From positions 1-60,178 of the forward strand of contig JBMNTV010000004.1 of NCBI GenBank assembly GCA_050945915.1: a DNA stretch of 60,178 bases, given 5' to 3'. This document shows, one piece after another, positions 50,191 to 59,119 of this stretch. Position numbers and translations under genes: made by a program. The DNA is from CALNBC01 sp050945915 (GTDB taxonomy: Bacteria; Bacillota; Clostridia; Christensenellales; CALWSW01). Position 1 is the stretch's first letter, and each line of letters begins with the position of its first letter. The notes under the pieces are model-generated. The model saw only the letters and a list, made by a program, of their open reading frames with translations, was not told the origin of the DNA and did not search any database.

Positions 50191-50247
50191 AACGCCCTCC
50201 ATTTCCCTGCGGGAAGGGCGGCCGGCCCTCCCGCAGGCGCACGAATA

Positions 50248-51075
50248 TTATCGGACCATGTTGACGAGTTCTTCGAGCATCTCGTCCGTGGTTGTGATGA
50301 TGCGGGAGTTGGCCTGGAACCCCCTTTGGGTCACGATCATGTCCGTGAATTCGGAAGTCAGGTCCACGTTGGACATCTCCAGCGACGAAGGGTTGATGGC
50401 GCCCGTTCCACCGCTGCCCGGCGCCTTGTTGACAGCGGTACCGGAGTTCACCGTGGCGCGGTACGCGTTTCCGCCGATCTTTTCAAGGCCGTTGGGGTTT
50501 GCAAAGGTGGCAAGGGCGATCCTGCCTATTACGGTGGTGGCCTTGGTGGTCACTTCCAGCCCGACGACCTCACCGTTGCGGTTGATGGAAATATCCGTAT
50601 AAGCGGGATCGAGCTTGATCCGCTCCAGCGTAGTGACGGTGCCATTCGCATCCGGGGTGCCGGTATAACCCATGACGTAGTTGCCGTTGGAGTCCACCAG
50701 GTAATTCTCGGAATCCGTCTTGAAGTTGCCCGCCCGGGTATAGGTGTATCCGCTGCCTTCCTGAATGATGAAGTACCCATCCCCGTCAATAGCGAGGTCC
50801 AGGGTGTTTCCCGTGTACTGGGTAGAGGAAGGGGCATAGGAAATGTCGATCGTGGCAAGCTGTACGCCCAGGCCGATCTGCTGAGGGTTGGTTCCCCCAT
50901 TGTCGGCAGACGGGGCGGAAGCAGGAGCCACAGTCTGGCTGAAAATATCCTGGAACACCACGCGGCTGGATTTGAAGCCGATAGTGTTAACGTTGGCAAT
51001 GTTGTTGCCGATAACGTCCATCTTCGTCTGATGGGAACGCAATCCGGTCACCCCGGAGTACAATGAACGCATCAT
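50248..51075 (-). CDS. flgE: Flagellar hook protein FlgE (short form)
   Basis: A 275-residue rod/hook family protein. The N-terminal MMRSLYSGVTGLRSHQTKMDVIGNNIANVNTIGFKSSR is the conserved axial D0 helix, followed by LDLAIDGDGYFI near residue 100, and it ends with MSNVDLTSEFTDMIVTQRGFQANSRIITT. The size is close to the short hook protein of Bacillus rather than the 400-residue enterobacterial FlgE. Position after flgD supports hook over distal rod. AGGAGGAA precedes the start. Confidence 0.88.
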   Translation of the reverse strand: MMRSLYSGVTGLRSHQTKMDVIGNNIANVNTIGFKSSRVVFQDIFSQTVAPASAPSADNGGTNPQQIGLGVQLATIDISYAPSSTQYTGNTLDLAIDGDGYFIIQEGSGYTYTRAGNFKTDSENYLVDSNGNYVMGYTGTPDANGTVTTLERIKLDPAYTDISINRNGEVVGLEVTTKATTVIGRIALATFANPNGLEKIGGNAYRATVNSGTAVNKAPGSGGTGAINPSSLEMSNVDLTSEFTDMIVTQRGFQANSRIITTTDEMLEELVNMVR

Positions 51076-51097
51076 GGTAAGTGTTCCTCCTGAGAAA

Positions 51098-51766
51098 TTA
51101 GACTTGTTGGCCCTCTGGCGACGGTTCGGGTTCAAATGTCCCCGCGGCGGAATCGGAGATTTCGACGATGCTTCCAGGCAGCACATTCTGGCCGCCCACG
51201 ACCAGATAGATCACCCCGTCGTTGACAAGGATCTTTTCCACCTTGCCGGAAACCGTCGATTCGTTGCCGGACTCGTCCGTCACGATGGCGGTGACGTTCC
51301 TGCCGATTAATGCGGCGCTCTTTAGCACCTCGTCATCCGTTGCGGAGCCGACCGCGCTGCCGTCCACCGCCGCATAGACGTCCGCCATGCTGTAAGTCTC
51401 CCCGCCCACCATCAGGTAGCTGGTGCCGCCCCGGTTGATCACGCCGTCCACCCTGCCCAGCATGAGGTTCGAGTCGGAGCCGATGTAAACGTACTTGCCA
51501 ATCATGCCATAGGCCTGACTGGCGGAAATGCTGTTGCCGATCTGGGAAAGCTGCTCCAGAATCGTGATCTGGGCAAGCTGGGTCATATAGCTGGCTGGAC
51601 TGCTGTCCGACGCGCTGTTGAGCGGATCCTGATAGGTCATCTGGGTGACGAACAGCTTTAAAAAGTCGTTCATGTCCAGGCTTTTCTTTTTGGGCGCCGC
51701 GGTCGCCGCGCTGCCATTACCATGCAACGCCTGCATGACCAGCGGGCTAACGGAGTTAGTGCTCAT
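51098..51766 (-). CDS. flgD: Flagellar hook assembly protein FlgD
   Basis: A 222-residue hook-cap protein. The N-terminal pattern MNDFLKLFVTQMTYQDPLNSASDSSPASYMTQLAQITILEQLSQI is the strongly conserved FlgD signature. The rest is a divergent beta domain. It caps the growing hook so that FlgE subunits polymerise, and is later shed. GAGGAT lies before the ATG. Confidence 0.92.
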   Translation of the reverse strand: MSTNSVSPLVMQALHGNGSAATAAPKKKSLDMNDFLKLFVTQMTYQDPLNSASDSSPASYMTQLAQITILEQLSQIGNSISASQAYGMIGKYVYIGSDSNLMLGRVDGVINRGGTSYLMVGGETYSMADVYAAVDGSAVGSATDDEVLKSAALIGRNVTAIVTDESGNESTVSGKVEKILVNDGVIYLVVGGQNVLPGSIVEISDSAAGTFEPEPSPEGQQV

Positions 51767-51777
51767 GGGTTATCCTC

Positions 51778-53106
51778 TCATGCGAAAAATTCGACGGTGC
51801 TGTTGCCAGCATACAGGCTGAAAGCGTCCCACTTCTGCTCGGCGCGGGAGTCCGCCTGGACGAAGGCGTGCATGCCGCCGCCCTGCCTGTTGCCGCCGTT
51901 GCTGCCTGAATGCTGCTCCCTGCCGTCAAAGGCCGTGGGATTGTCGTAGGAAACGTCCATCCCGGAAAGGGAAATCCCCTTTTCCTTCAGTTCGCCCATC
52001 AGAGAGGGCGAATGCTCGGAAAGCAACTGCTTGACGCTCGGGTCGTCCGTGTGGATCTGCATGTGAATGCTGCCCTTTTCCATGGTCAGCCTGATGCGGA
52101 TCTTGCCCAAGAATTCCGGCTTGAGTTCGACTTCGAACTCGTGCCTTCCCTCCGCGGATTTGGTGTGGACGCTGTCCACAATCCGAAGGATGTTTTCCCG
52201 GGCGTATTGCGGCTCTTCCGTTTCCCAAATAGCGGAAGGTTGGGTTTCCTGCGCGGTCTGGACCGGTTCGCGGACATCCGTCTTCCCATCCGCAGTTTGG
52301 ATAAAAGCGGTATCCTCGTCCATCTCCGCCATTTCCGGGCCTTCGCGCCCTGTGTCCGTCTTTTTTGCGGCGTTTGCGATCTCCCCGGAAGCGTTTTCGG
52401 CAACTTTGAACCCGCCTTGGGGGTTCAAAGCGCTGTTTTTGGGGAGGATGCCGTCAATTGCGGTTTCCGGTTCGCTCGTCGCTTCGACTTCGAAAGCGCC
52501 CTGCGCCGCTATGTCGGCGGATTCGCCCAGGGACGGGGCGATCCCTCGCGCTTTCTCCGGCGGCGCTTCTTGGTTCATCTGCTGCGCTTGGGATGTCTTC
52601 CCTTCCAGGCCCAGCGATTCGTCCAAATAGTCGCCGACGGTCTTCAGTATCTGATCCTGCGTAATCGCCGGGTTTTCCCCGGCCACAGCGGTTTGCATCC
52701 ATGCATTCTGCCCGGCAACCGCGCCGTCCTGCCTGCCGTCTTCCATCACGCCCTGGGTCGGGTTGGTTCCCGCCGCCTGGGTGGTGGGGTCGGCGAACGC
52801 GGCCTGAATGTTTGCGGTTACCTGGGGATCCACCGGCAGCTCGATTCCTTCGATGGTGCAGGCTTCTGCGGAGATCGCCTGAACGGCTTCCGCCTCATCC
52901 TGCATGCCGGTGTTCAAAGTGATGTTGCCACAGTCTGGCGCGGCCTGCTGCGCCGGAACAGCCATCGCACCGAAGGCCTCCAGCTTCTTTTTGAAGCTCT
53001 GGCTTACTCTGTCCTGGCTGTGAAAGGCTCTTCCAGCTCGCCCGCTGCCCTTTGCTGCAACAATGCTTTGCGCTTCGTTCCCGCAAAGCGTCATAGCATT
53101 CGTCAC
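51778..53106 (-). CDS. fliK: Flagellar hook-length control protein FliK
   Basis: A 442-residue secreted ruler protein. The long N-terminal part (about 1-310) is low-complexity, rich in Ala, Gln, Glu and Thr and probably unfolded. The C-terminal domain (about 325-415) has the family pattern YARENILRIVDSVH, FEVELKPEFLGKIRIRLTMEKGSIHMQI and LSEHSPSLMGELKEKGI, which binds the export gate to switch substrates. Length sets hook length. The GTG at 53106 is preceded by AGGAGG about 12 bases away; an ATG at 53094 is also possible. Confidence 0.88.
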   Translation of the reverse strand: MTNAMTLCGNEAQSIVAAKGSGRAGRAFHSQDRVSQSFKKKLEAFGAMAVPAQQAAPDCGNITLNTGMQDEAEAVQAISAEACTIEGIELPVDPQVTANIQAAFADPTTQAAGTNPTQGVMEDGRQDGAVAGQNAWMQTAVAGENPAITQDQILKTVGDYLDESLGLEGKTSQAQQMNQEAPPEKARGIAPSLGESADIAAQGAFEVEATSEPETAIDGILPKNSALNPQGGFKVAENASGEIANAAKKTDTGREGPEMAEMDEDTAFIQTADGKTDVREPVQTAQETQPSAIWETEEPQYARENILRIVDSVHTKSAEGRHEFEVELKPEFLGKIRIRLTMEKGSIHMQIHTDDPSVKQLLSEHSPSLMGELKEKGISLSGMDVSYDNPTAFDGREQHSGSNGGNRQGGGMHAFVQADSRAEQKWDAFSLYAGNSTVEFFA

Positions 53107-53193
53107 AATACCTATCACCCTCCTTTGCGTTGTAAATGATTTCATTAATGCTAATAAAAATGCAATCATGCAGGTTATAGCTTTTCGTCAATC

Positions 53194-53655
53194 CTATTCG
53201 GCGCTCTGCTGGGAGGCGCTGCCCGTGGTTTTGTAGGACACGAAATCGTCCATCAGCTTGGCCTGATGCTTTTTCAGTTCCTCCAGATACTGAGCGTACT
53301 GCTCTTCCCGGAGCTTTTCCAAAAGCATTTTTTCCTTCCGGATGGCGATCAACTGTTGCAGGCATTTGGCCTTTTCGTCCTCAAGCTGGGCGATTTTGGT
53401 CTGCTGAATCAGGATCACGGCCCAGATCTTTTCAAAGAACAGACCGTAATTCATGACCTTCCTCGCCTGCATGCCCCGGGAAACGGCGGCGGTGTACTCC
53501 AGCTTTGTGTTTTCAAAGCTCCTGTTCAGGGTCTCCAGCTCTTTGCGGTGGACCGCCAGCTCCGCCTCGATGGCGCTGAGCTGGAGCTTGGCCTGCTTTT
53601 CTTTGCTTTCCTGCATGTCATACAGCGCCTGCAGGGTGAAAACAAACTGTTTCAT
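53194..53655 (-). CDS. fliJ: Flagellar export protein FliJ
   Basis: A 153-residue coiled-coil protein (two long helices, about 5-85 and 88-140), with the family start KQFVFTLQALYDMQESKEKQAKLQL. It works with FliI and FliH as part of the export ATPase and escorts chaperones. Its start overlaps the fliI stop (ATGA). Confidence 0.9.
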   Translation of the reverse strand: MKQFVFTLQALYDMQESKEKQAKLQLSAIEAELAVHRKELETLNRSFENTKLEYTAAVSRGMQARKVMNYGLFFEKIWAVILIQQTKIAQLEDEKAKCLQQLIAIRKEKMLLEKLREEQYAQYLEELKKHQAKLMDDFVSYKTTGSASQQSAE

Positions 53656-54980
53656 TCTGTATATCGCCCGTCGTAAATTTCTTTCAGGAGTGCCATCGTA
53701 TCGTCATAGGTGAATCGCTCATCAACCTGCTGGCACAACAGCGCGTTGATGGAGTCGATCAGGTCGACAGCTTCGTCGATCTTCCTGCTGGAGCCCTTTT
53801 TGTAAGCCCCGATGGAGATCAAATCCTGGGTTTCCTTGTAGGTGCTCATCACGCCGCGGATGTATCTGGGCATTTCGAGGTTCTCCCTGTCCACCACGTC
53901 CGGCATCAGACGGCTGATGCTTTGCAGCACGTCAATGGCGGGGTAGTGGCCGGCATTCGCGAGTTTGCGCGAAAGGACGATGTGCCCGTCCAGGATGCCG
54001 CGGACAGTGTCGGAGATGGGCTCGTCCATGTCATCGCCCTCGACGAGGACGGTGTAAAGGCCGGTGATGGAACCCTTGCTGCTGTTCCCGGCGCGCTCCA
54101 ACAACTTGGGCATGATGGCGTAAACCGAAGGGGTGAATCCCCTGGAAACCGGCGGTTCGCCGATGGCCATGCCGATTTCCCTCTGGGCCATGGCGAATCT
54201 TGTCAAAGAGTCCATCATCAGCAAAACGCTGTATCCCTGATCCCGGAAGAACTCCGCGATGGCGGTGCCCACCATGGCGGATTTGAGACGGACCAGCGCA
54301 GGCTGGTCCGAGGTGGCCACCACCAACACCGAACGCCTAAGGCCTTCTTCTTTGAGATCCTTTTCCAGGAAGTCCCGGACTTCGCGCCCGCGTTCCCCGA
54401 TGAGCACGATCACGTTGATATCCACGGTAGTGTTTCGCGCGATCATGCCCAATAGGGTGCTTTTACCCACGCCGCTGCCTGCGAAGATGCCCACGCGCTG
54501 ACCCTTGCCCAGGGTGAGCATGGCGTCAATCGCCTTCACCCCGAGGGAGATCCGTTCGGTGATGCGCGAGCGTTCCATAGGGTTCGGGGGATTGTTGTTG
54601 ATGGGGTAATAGCCCTCGGGCTGAATGGGCGGGCCGCCGTCCATCGGATTGCCCAGGCCGTCCAGCACTCTGCCGCAAAAGGCCCTTCCCACCGGCACTC
54701 TCAGCGACTCGCCTTCGGAAACGACGTAGCTGTTTGGCCCGACGCCCGACAGCTCGCCAAAAGGCATCAGCATCGCCTTCTTGTCCTTGAATCCAACCAC
54801 TTCGGAGAGAATGTACTGGTCCCTCTTTTCGGTATAGATCCGGCAAATGTCCCCCACGTTGGCGACGATGCCCGTCGCCTCCACGGTCAGCCCGACAATC
54901 TGGCTGATGCGGCCGCCGTACTGCAGGGCTTCTGCGCTCTTGATGGCGTTTGCGTACTTGTCCGTATCAAAAAACTTCAT
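53652..54980 (-). CDS. fliI: Flagellum-specific export ATPase FliI
   Basis: A 442-residue F1-beta-like ATPase. The Walker A motif GIFAGSGVGKST is near residue 167, Walker B is in VLLMMDSLTRFAMAQREI near 256, and GEPPVSRGFTPSV near 280 is the FliI/SctN signature. It forms the hexamer that powers or primes flagellar type III export. The ATG at 54980 matches the usual length; the preceding codons lie in the end of fliH. Confidence 0.96.
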   Translation of the reverse strand: MKFFDTDKYANAIKSAEALQYGGRISQIVGLTVEATGIVANVGDICRIYTEKRDQYILSEVVGFKDKKAMLMPFGELSGVGPNSYVVSEGESLRVPVGRAFCGRVLDGLGNPMDGGPPIQPEGYYPINNNPPNPMERSRITERISLGVKAIDAMLTLGKGQRVGIFAGSGVGKSTLLGMIARNTTVDINVIVLIGERGREVRDFLEKDLKEEGLRRSVLVVATSDQPALVRLKSAMVGTAIAEFFRDQGYSVLLMMDSLTRFAMAQREIGMAIGEPPVSRGFTPSVYAIMPKLLERAGNSSKGSITGLYTVLVEGDDMDEPISDTVRGILDGHIVLSRKLANAGHYPAIDVLQSISRLMPDVVDRENLEMPRYIRGVMSTYKETQDLISIGAYKKGSSRKIDEAVDLIDSINALLCQQVDERFTYDDTMALLKEIYDGRYTE

Positions 54981-54991
54981 GGTTTTTGCCC

Positions 54992-55726
54992 CTAATACAG
55001 CGCACGGCTGAGTTTCTGGAGCTGATCCTGCACGCCCGCGTTGACGATCCCGTCTTCGGACTCGGCGATACAACCGCCCGGTTCCATCAAAGGATCGCAC
55101 ACCACCTCAAGAGGCAGTCCTCCGACCTCGTTGCTGAGCCACTGCCCGCCTTCGCCAAAAAAGCGGTCGTATTCGGAGGAACTTACGCGCAATGTAACTT
55201 TTGTTGAAGATTCCAGTGCCAAAATGGCTTTTTTTGCGATCTCCCTATATATTAAATCGTCCCTTTCCAGGTTGATATTAATGATTTTTTCGGCTATATC
55301 GAAAGAAAGCCTGAGCACATTGTCCAAAAGATCCTGATAAAGATCCTGCTTATATGCTTCAAGCTTTTCAAACACGCACCTTGCATCTTCGGTCTGGGCG
55401 CGGATCAGCGCATCCATCTCACGTTCCGCTGCTTTTTTTCCTTCTTGGAAACCGTCTCGATAACCGTCCTTATAACCTTCCTTCTTCGCCGTTTCCTCGA
55501 TCTCTTTTGCACGCTCTCTGGCCTTCACAATCAGCTGTTCCGCCTGTGCCTTTGCCTTTTTTCGCATCTCTTCCAGGGCGGCATCCTGTACGGGGGTGGG
55601 GGCAGGAGCGCTGGGGGGAGGGGATTGGGGCTTGGGCTTGCTCGTCGAAATCTCTTTATTGGTGATGACCACAACTTCTTTGTTGAGGTTCATCCTCTCA
55701 ACGAAAGACTTGTCGATTCTAAACAA
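54992..55726 (-). CDS. fliH: Flagellar assembly protein FliH
   Basis: A 244-residue regulator of FliI. A Pro-rich segment near residues 30-45 precedes a charged coiled coil (45-110, rich in Lys, Glu and Ala with GYKDGYRDGFQEGKK Gly-rich repeats), and a C-terminal domain (130-244) resembles the V-ATPase stalk. I use a TTG start at 55726, six bases after GGAGG, overlapping the fliG stop. It links the ATPase to the C-ring. Confidence 0.88.
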   Translation of the reverse strand: MFRIDKSFVERMNLNKEVVVITNKEISTSKPKPQSPPPSAPAPTPVQDAALEEMRKKAKAQAEQLIVKARERAKEIEETAKKEGYKDGYRDGFQEGKKAAEREMDALIRAQTEDARCVFEKLEAYKQDLYQDLLDNVLRLSFDIAEKIININLERDDLIYREIAKKAILALESSTKVTLRVSSSEYDRFFGEGGQWLSNEVGGLPLEVVCDPLMEPGGCIAESEDGIVNAGVQDQLQKLSRALY

Positions 55727-56726
55727 TAATACCCTCCTCCCCGTTGCGTGAAATGATGATCTCTCCGGCCTCATCCAGCTGGCGAATGATGCTGACGATC
55801 TTCTGCTGGGCCTCCTCCACGTCCCTTACGCGCACGGGTCCCATGACCTCGATGTCTTCCTTGATCATTTCCTGCAGGCGCCTGGAGATGTTCTCCATGA
55901 TGATCCTCTCCACCGGCGTGCCCAAAACGCCCTTGAGGGCAATGGCGAGATCGCGATTGTCGATTTCCCTGAGTACGCGCTGGATCGCCTGCGGCGAAAG
56001 TTTGACGATATCCTCGAACACGAACATGCGCTTTTTGATCTCTTCCACCAGTTCGGCGTCCTGCTCTTCCAAGGATTCCAGCAAATGGCGCTCGGTGCCC
56101 CTGTCCACGCTGTTGAGGATGCTGACCAGGGTGTCGATTCCGCCGGTGCTGGTGGCGTCGCTAAAGCTCATGGTGGACAGCTTTTTCTCCAACACGCGCT
56201 CGGTTTCCTTGATGTATTCCGGGGAGGCGATCCCCATGTTCGCGATGCGGGCGATCACGCTGGTCTGCTTTTCCAACGGCAGCTGAGAAAGAATCTGCGC
56301 CGCGTTCTTCGGATCGATGTACGAAAGAACAAGGGCGATGGTCTGGGGATGCTCGTTTTGGATGAAGTTCAGCACCTGGGTGGAATCTGCCCTGCGGACG
56401 AAATCGAAGGGCCTGACCCGCAATGAGGCGGAAAGGCGCATGATCAGCTCGTTTGCGCTTTCCGGCCCGAAGGCTTTTTCCAGGATGCCCCGGGCGTACT
56501 CGATCCCGCCCTCGGAAATATACTTCTGGGCCATGCACATCTGGATAAATTCCTGGACCACGGACTCCTTGACTTCCGGTTCCACCCTGCGGACGCTGGT
56601 GATGCTCAGCGTCATCTGCTCGATCTCCTCGTCGGTGAGGTGTTTATAAATCTTGGCCGCATAGTCCTTGCCGACAGTGATCATCAGGATCGCCGCTTTT
56701 TCCCTAGAGCTGTACTTTTCGATCAA
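55719..56726 (-). CDS. fliG: Flagellar motor switch protein FliG
   Basis: A 335-residue rotor protein with three domains. The N-terminal part binds FliF; the middle has the EHPQTIALVLSYI segment near residue 125; the C-terminal torque helix has KRMFVFEDIVKLSPQAIQRVLREID near 240, with the charged residues that contact MotA. The start is a TTG at 56726 with GAGGAG in the end of fliF. Length is normal. Confidence 0.96.
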   Translation of the reverse strand: MIEKYSSREKAAILMITVGKDYAAKIYKHLTDEEIEQMTLSITSVRRVEPEVKESVVQEFIQMCMAQKYISEGGIEYARGILEKAFGPESANELIMRLSASLRVRPFDFVRRADSTQVLNFIQNEHPQTIALVLSYIDPKNAAQILSQLPLEKQTSVIARIANMGIASPEYIKETERVLEKKLSTMSFSDATSTGGIDTLVSILNSVDRGTERHLLESLEEQDAELVEEIKKRMFVFEDIVKLSPQAIQRVLREIDNRDLAIALKGVLGTPVERIIMENISRRLQEMIKEDIEVMGPVRVRDVEEAQQKIVSIIRQLDEAGEIIISRNGEEGIIV

Positions 56727-56732
56727 TGCCGC

Positions 56733-58349
56733 TCACTCCTCGTTCAACCAGTTGCGCAGTAGATTCGCGGCGGATTCGGGATCGTTGAAAATAAATTCTT
56801 CCACCGCTTTGAGATTGGCGTCCTTGCTGTCCACGCTGAGTTCGGGCAGAATCTCCTCGTCCTCCTTGACGGGCACTGTGGGGACTTCCTCTGTTCCGAC
56901 AAGGACATCGACGCTGGTATCTGCGCCCTTCTTCTTCCTCTTCTTCTTTTCCTTCCTGGGCCTGAACGTTCGGATGATCAGCAACAGGAAGATCATGACC
57001 AGCAGCCCGGAACCCGCAATGATGATCAGGCGCATCATCTCCATGTAGCGTTCGGCTGCGTCTTTCTCCTTCTGGTAGGCCAATGCAGCCTGTGCTTCCT
57101 GGCTCTTTTGCTCCTTTTCGGCCTCCACGCCGCCAAAGGCCATCCCGCTGACGGTGATGTTTGCAGGCTCTGCGCCGATGGCGGAGGCGACGAGGTTTTT
57201 CACCTCGTTGATATAGCTGCCGGTATCCGCCCTGTTGATGATCACCGCCACAGTCAGGCTATCAATCTCGCCCTGGGCCTCTTTGATCTGGGTTACGGTC
57301 TGGTTGACCTCGTAATTGACTTCCCGCGAGACATTGTAATAAATGGCGTTTTCGTTCTCCTCCAGGGCGGCGAGGTATTGGGAAGCATTGCCATTGGCGT
57401 CGATTCCCGCAGGAGCGCCTTCGGTGTCGCTGGTGATCGCCTCCACCAGCTCCTTCATGCTGACGGCGATGCCCTCTTCCTTGCCTTCGGGCACAGAATA
57501 CTCCACGCTCTCGATGCTCTTTTCATCAAAATTCAGTTTGACGCTGACCGCCGCAAGCACATTGTCCGTTCCGAAGACCGGACCGAGCAGGTTGACGATC
57601 TGCCGACTGAGCTGGTCGCGCACCCTGTCCTGAAGCTGGAGGCGCGCATCCACGCTGTGGGCGCCGTACTCGTCCTCCTCGGTGTAAAGGTGCATCTTGG
57701 AATCGACGATCCGAATATTGTCCGCGTCCAGGCCGGAAATGCTCTTGGCCACCAGCTCCCGGATGGCTCTGGCCTCGTTGCCGCTCAGCGTTTCCCCTTC
57801 CCGCAGGGTCAGCATGACAGAGGCGGTGGCGGGCCGCTTGTTTTCCGAAAGGACGAAGGAACTGTCCTCCCCAAGGTCGAGGTTGACCACCGCATCGACG
57901 ATCTTGTCCATCTTCAGGATCGTCGCCCTGAGATTCGATTGGAGCTGATACTTGTAATAGACCTGCTTTTCAGCGCTGGTGGTGCCGATACCGGAAGCGC
58001 TTCCATAAATGCTGTAATCGTTGACGCCGCTCGTGGGATATCCCTGGACAGCAAGTTCCAGGCGGATTTCGTCCGCGCGATCGGCAGGGACGAGCACCGT
58101 GTCCTCTCCCTGGGTTTTGGCGTCGACCCCCATCTCGTTCAAGGCGCTGAGTACCTTGCCCGTATCCGTGGCGTCCATACCGCTGTACAGCACGGTATAG
58201 GTTTTCTGGTTGAGGAAAACAGCCAGAGCCGCGATAACGGCAATGGTTAAAACGGACAGCACGATAATCCGTACTTTTTTGCCTTTTTCAATTGTTTTGA
58301 AACTATCAAAAAGTTTTTGGGGCGAAAACGTCTTTTTCTCTGCTGCCAT
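56733..58349 (-). CDS. fliF: Flagellar MS-ring protein FliF
   Basis: A 538-residue membrane protein, with two transmembrane helices (about 26-46 and 443-463) around a large periplasmic-side part. It contains YSGMDATDTGKVLSAL near residue 54, the ring-building motif PTSGVNDYSIYG near 104 and NLDLGEDSSFV near 155. The C-terminal tail ending NLLRNWLNEE binds FliG. It is the first gene of this operon, with a promoter just upstream. fliE, flgB and flgC, often found directly before fliF, are not here. Confidence 0.96.
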   Translation of the reverse strand: MAAEKKTFSPQKLFDSFKTIEKGKKVRIIVLSVLTIAVIAALAVFLNQKTYTVLYSGMDATDTGKVLSALNEMGVDAKTQGEDTVLVPADRADEIRLELAVQGYPTSGVNDYSIYGSASGIGTTSAEKQVYYKYQLQSNLRATILKMDKIVDAVVNLDLGEDSSFVLSENKRPATASVMLTLREGETLSGNEARAIRELVAKSISGLDADNIRIVDSKMHLYTEEDEYGAHSVDARLQLQDRVRDQLSRQIVNLLGPVFGTDNVLAAVSVKLNFDEKSIESVEYSVPEGKEEGIAVSMKELVEAITSDTEGAPAGIDANGNASQYLAALEENENAIYYNVSREVNYEVNQTVTQIKEAQGEIDSLTVAVIINRADTGSYINEVKNLVASAIGAEPANITVSGMAFGGVEAEKEQKSQEAQAALAYQKEKDAAERYMEMMRLIIIAGSGLLVMIFLLLIIRTFRPRKEKKKRKKKGADTSVDVLVGTEEVPTVPVKEDEEILPELSVDSKDANLKAVEEFIFNDPESAANLLRNWLNEE

Positions 58350-58400
58350 TATCCGCCTGTTCCTTGTATCATTATGTAAATTTTCCCTGAATTTTTTCCA

Positions 58401-58429
58401 ATTATATTACATTTGCGCCATTTCGTCGA
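58401..58429 (-). promoter_or_regulatory. Sigma-A-like promoter of the flagellar operon
   Basis: Minus strand: TCGACG (-35, 58429-58424), a 17-base spacer, and a perfect TATAAT (-10, 58406-58401), about 50 bases before fliF. Confidence 0.6.
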
Positions 58430-58987
58430 ATAGATCCGCCAAAAATCCCGATTTGTGACCAGTCGGTTTTTCAGGATCCGACATTCTTCTTCTGCAAAGC
58501 GGGCATAAAAAACCAGCAGCAGTCACCGCCAGCCTGGCAGGCCGCCTGGGCAAAGTCATCCGTTCAGCGTATTGCTTTCAAAAACATACCGCGAGGTTCC
58601 GCTTTAACCCCCTGCCCTTTCGGTCACAAACGGGGCGCAATCGACTCGCGCATCTTCAATAGCGTGGCGAATCGTTCAAACGATTGGCGAATTTTGCATT
58701 ATTATACCATGTCTTACCTTCGTTTCCAAGTATCTCCTGGTATTGATCATCATTGTTGTGTTTTGTAAAATACATGATATATAGCATAAACACTGGCATA
58801 TTAAGGAAGGGACGGACACGATTCCACGCGTCGTTCATGCCTCAAAACGCCGTACACAGAAGGGTTTTCGGCACATTTCCCGTCCGTATCGGTGCACAAA
58901 AGAATGAAGGCGAATTGATAAGTATGCATCAATCCCGGTCACGCGTTTTATACCCCAGCCAAAAAAGAATATTTTTTGCTGCGCCAT
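58430..58987. other. Intergenic region between fliF and the flagellin gene
   Basis: About 560 bases without a supported gene. Visible are a perfect short inverted repeat AATCGTT/AACGATT at 58670-58685 and two copies of TGGCGAAT around it (58665 and 58685), which could bind a regulator, and AT-rich stretches from 58690 on. Small open frames on both strands lack ribosome sites. Confidence 0.45.
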
Positions 58988-59014
58988 TAAAGTAATCGCC
59001 GGTTCTGCCGATAT
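58988..59014 (+). promoter_or_regulatory. Sigma-28 (SigD/FliA) promoter of the flagellin gene
   Basis: TAAA, a spacer of exactly 15 bases, and GCCGATAT, an exact match to the sigma-28 consensus. Transcription would start near 59022, leaving a leader of about 98 bases. Confidence 0.92.
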
Positions 59015-59071
59015 TATTGTTAGAGTTGAACCCGTTGCTCGAAGGCGCCAGGCATCTGGTTCTTCTCGAAA

Positions 59072-59113
59072 TTGCATGGATGCAAAGCAACACGCAAAAG
59101 AAATCACGGAGGA
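59072..59113 (+). promoter_or_regulatory. Two probable CsrA sites in the flagellin leader
   Basis: TTGCA and TGCAA (59072-59076, 59081-59085) form a hairpin with TGGA in the loop, the classic CsrA target shape within CATGGATG. A second site, CACGGAGGA (59106-59113), overlaps the SD. The two GGA cores are 30 bases apart. In Bacillus subtilis CsrA represses flagellin in the same way, with FliW as antagonist. Confidence 0.6.
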
Positions 59114-59119
59114 TTCAAA

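Noticed and set aside
58665..58692. CRISPR-like or integration repeat (TGGCGAAT twice with an inverted repeat between).
   Set aside because: Only two 8-base copies, no spacers, no integrase and no further copies in the window.
58656..58838. Small minus-strand open frame between fliF and flagellin.
   Set aside because: AT-rich spacer DNA with no ribosome site and no recognisable sequence; promoters occupy the ends of this region.
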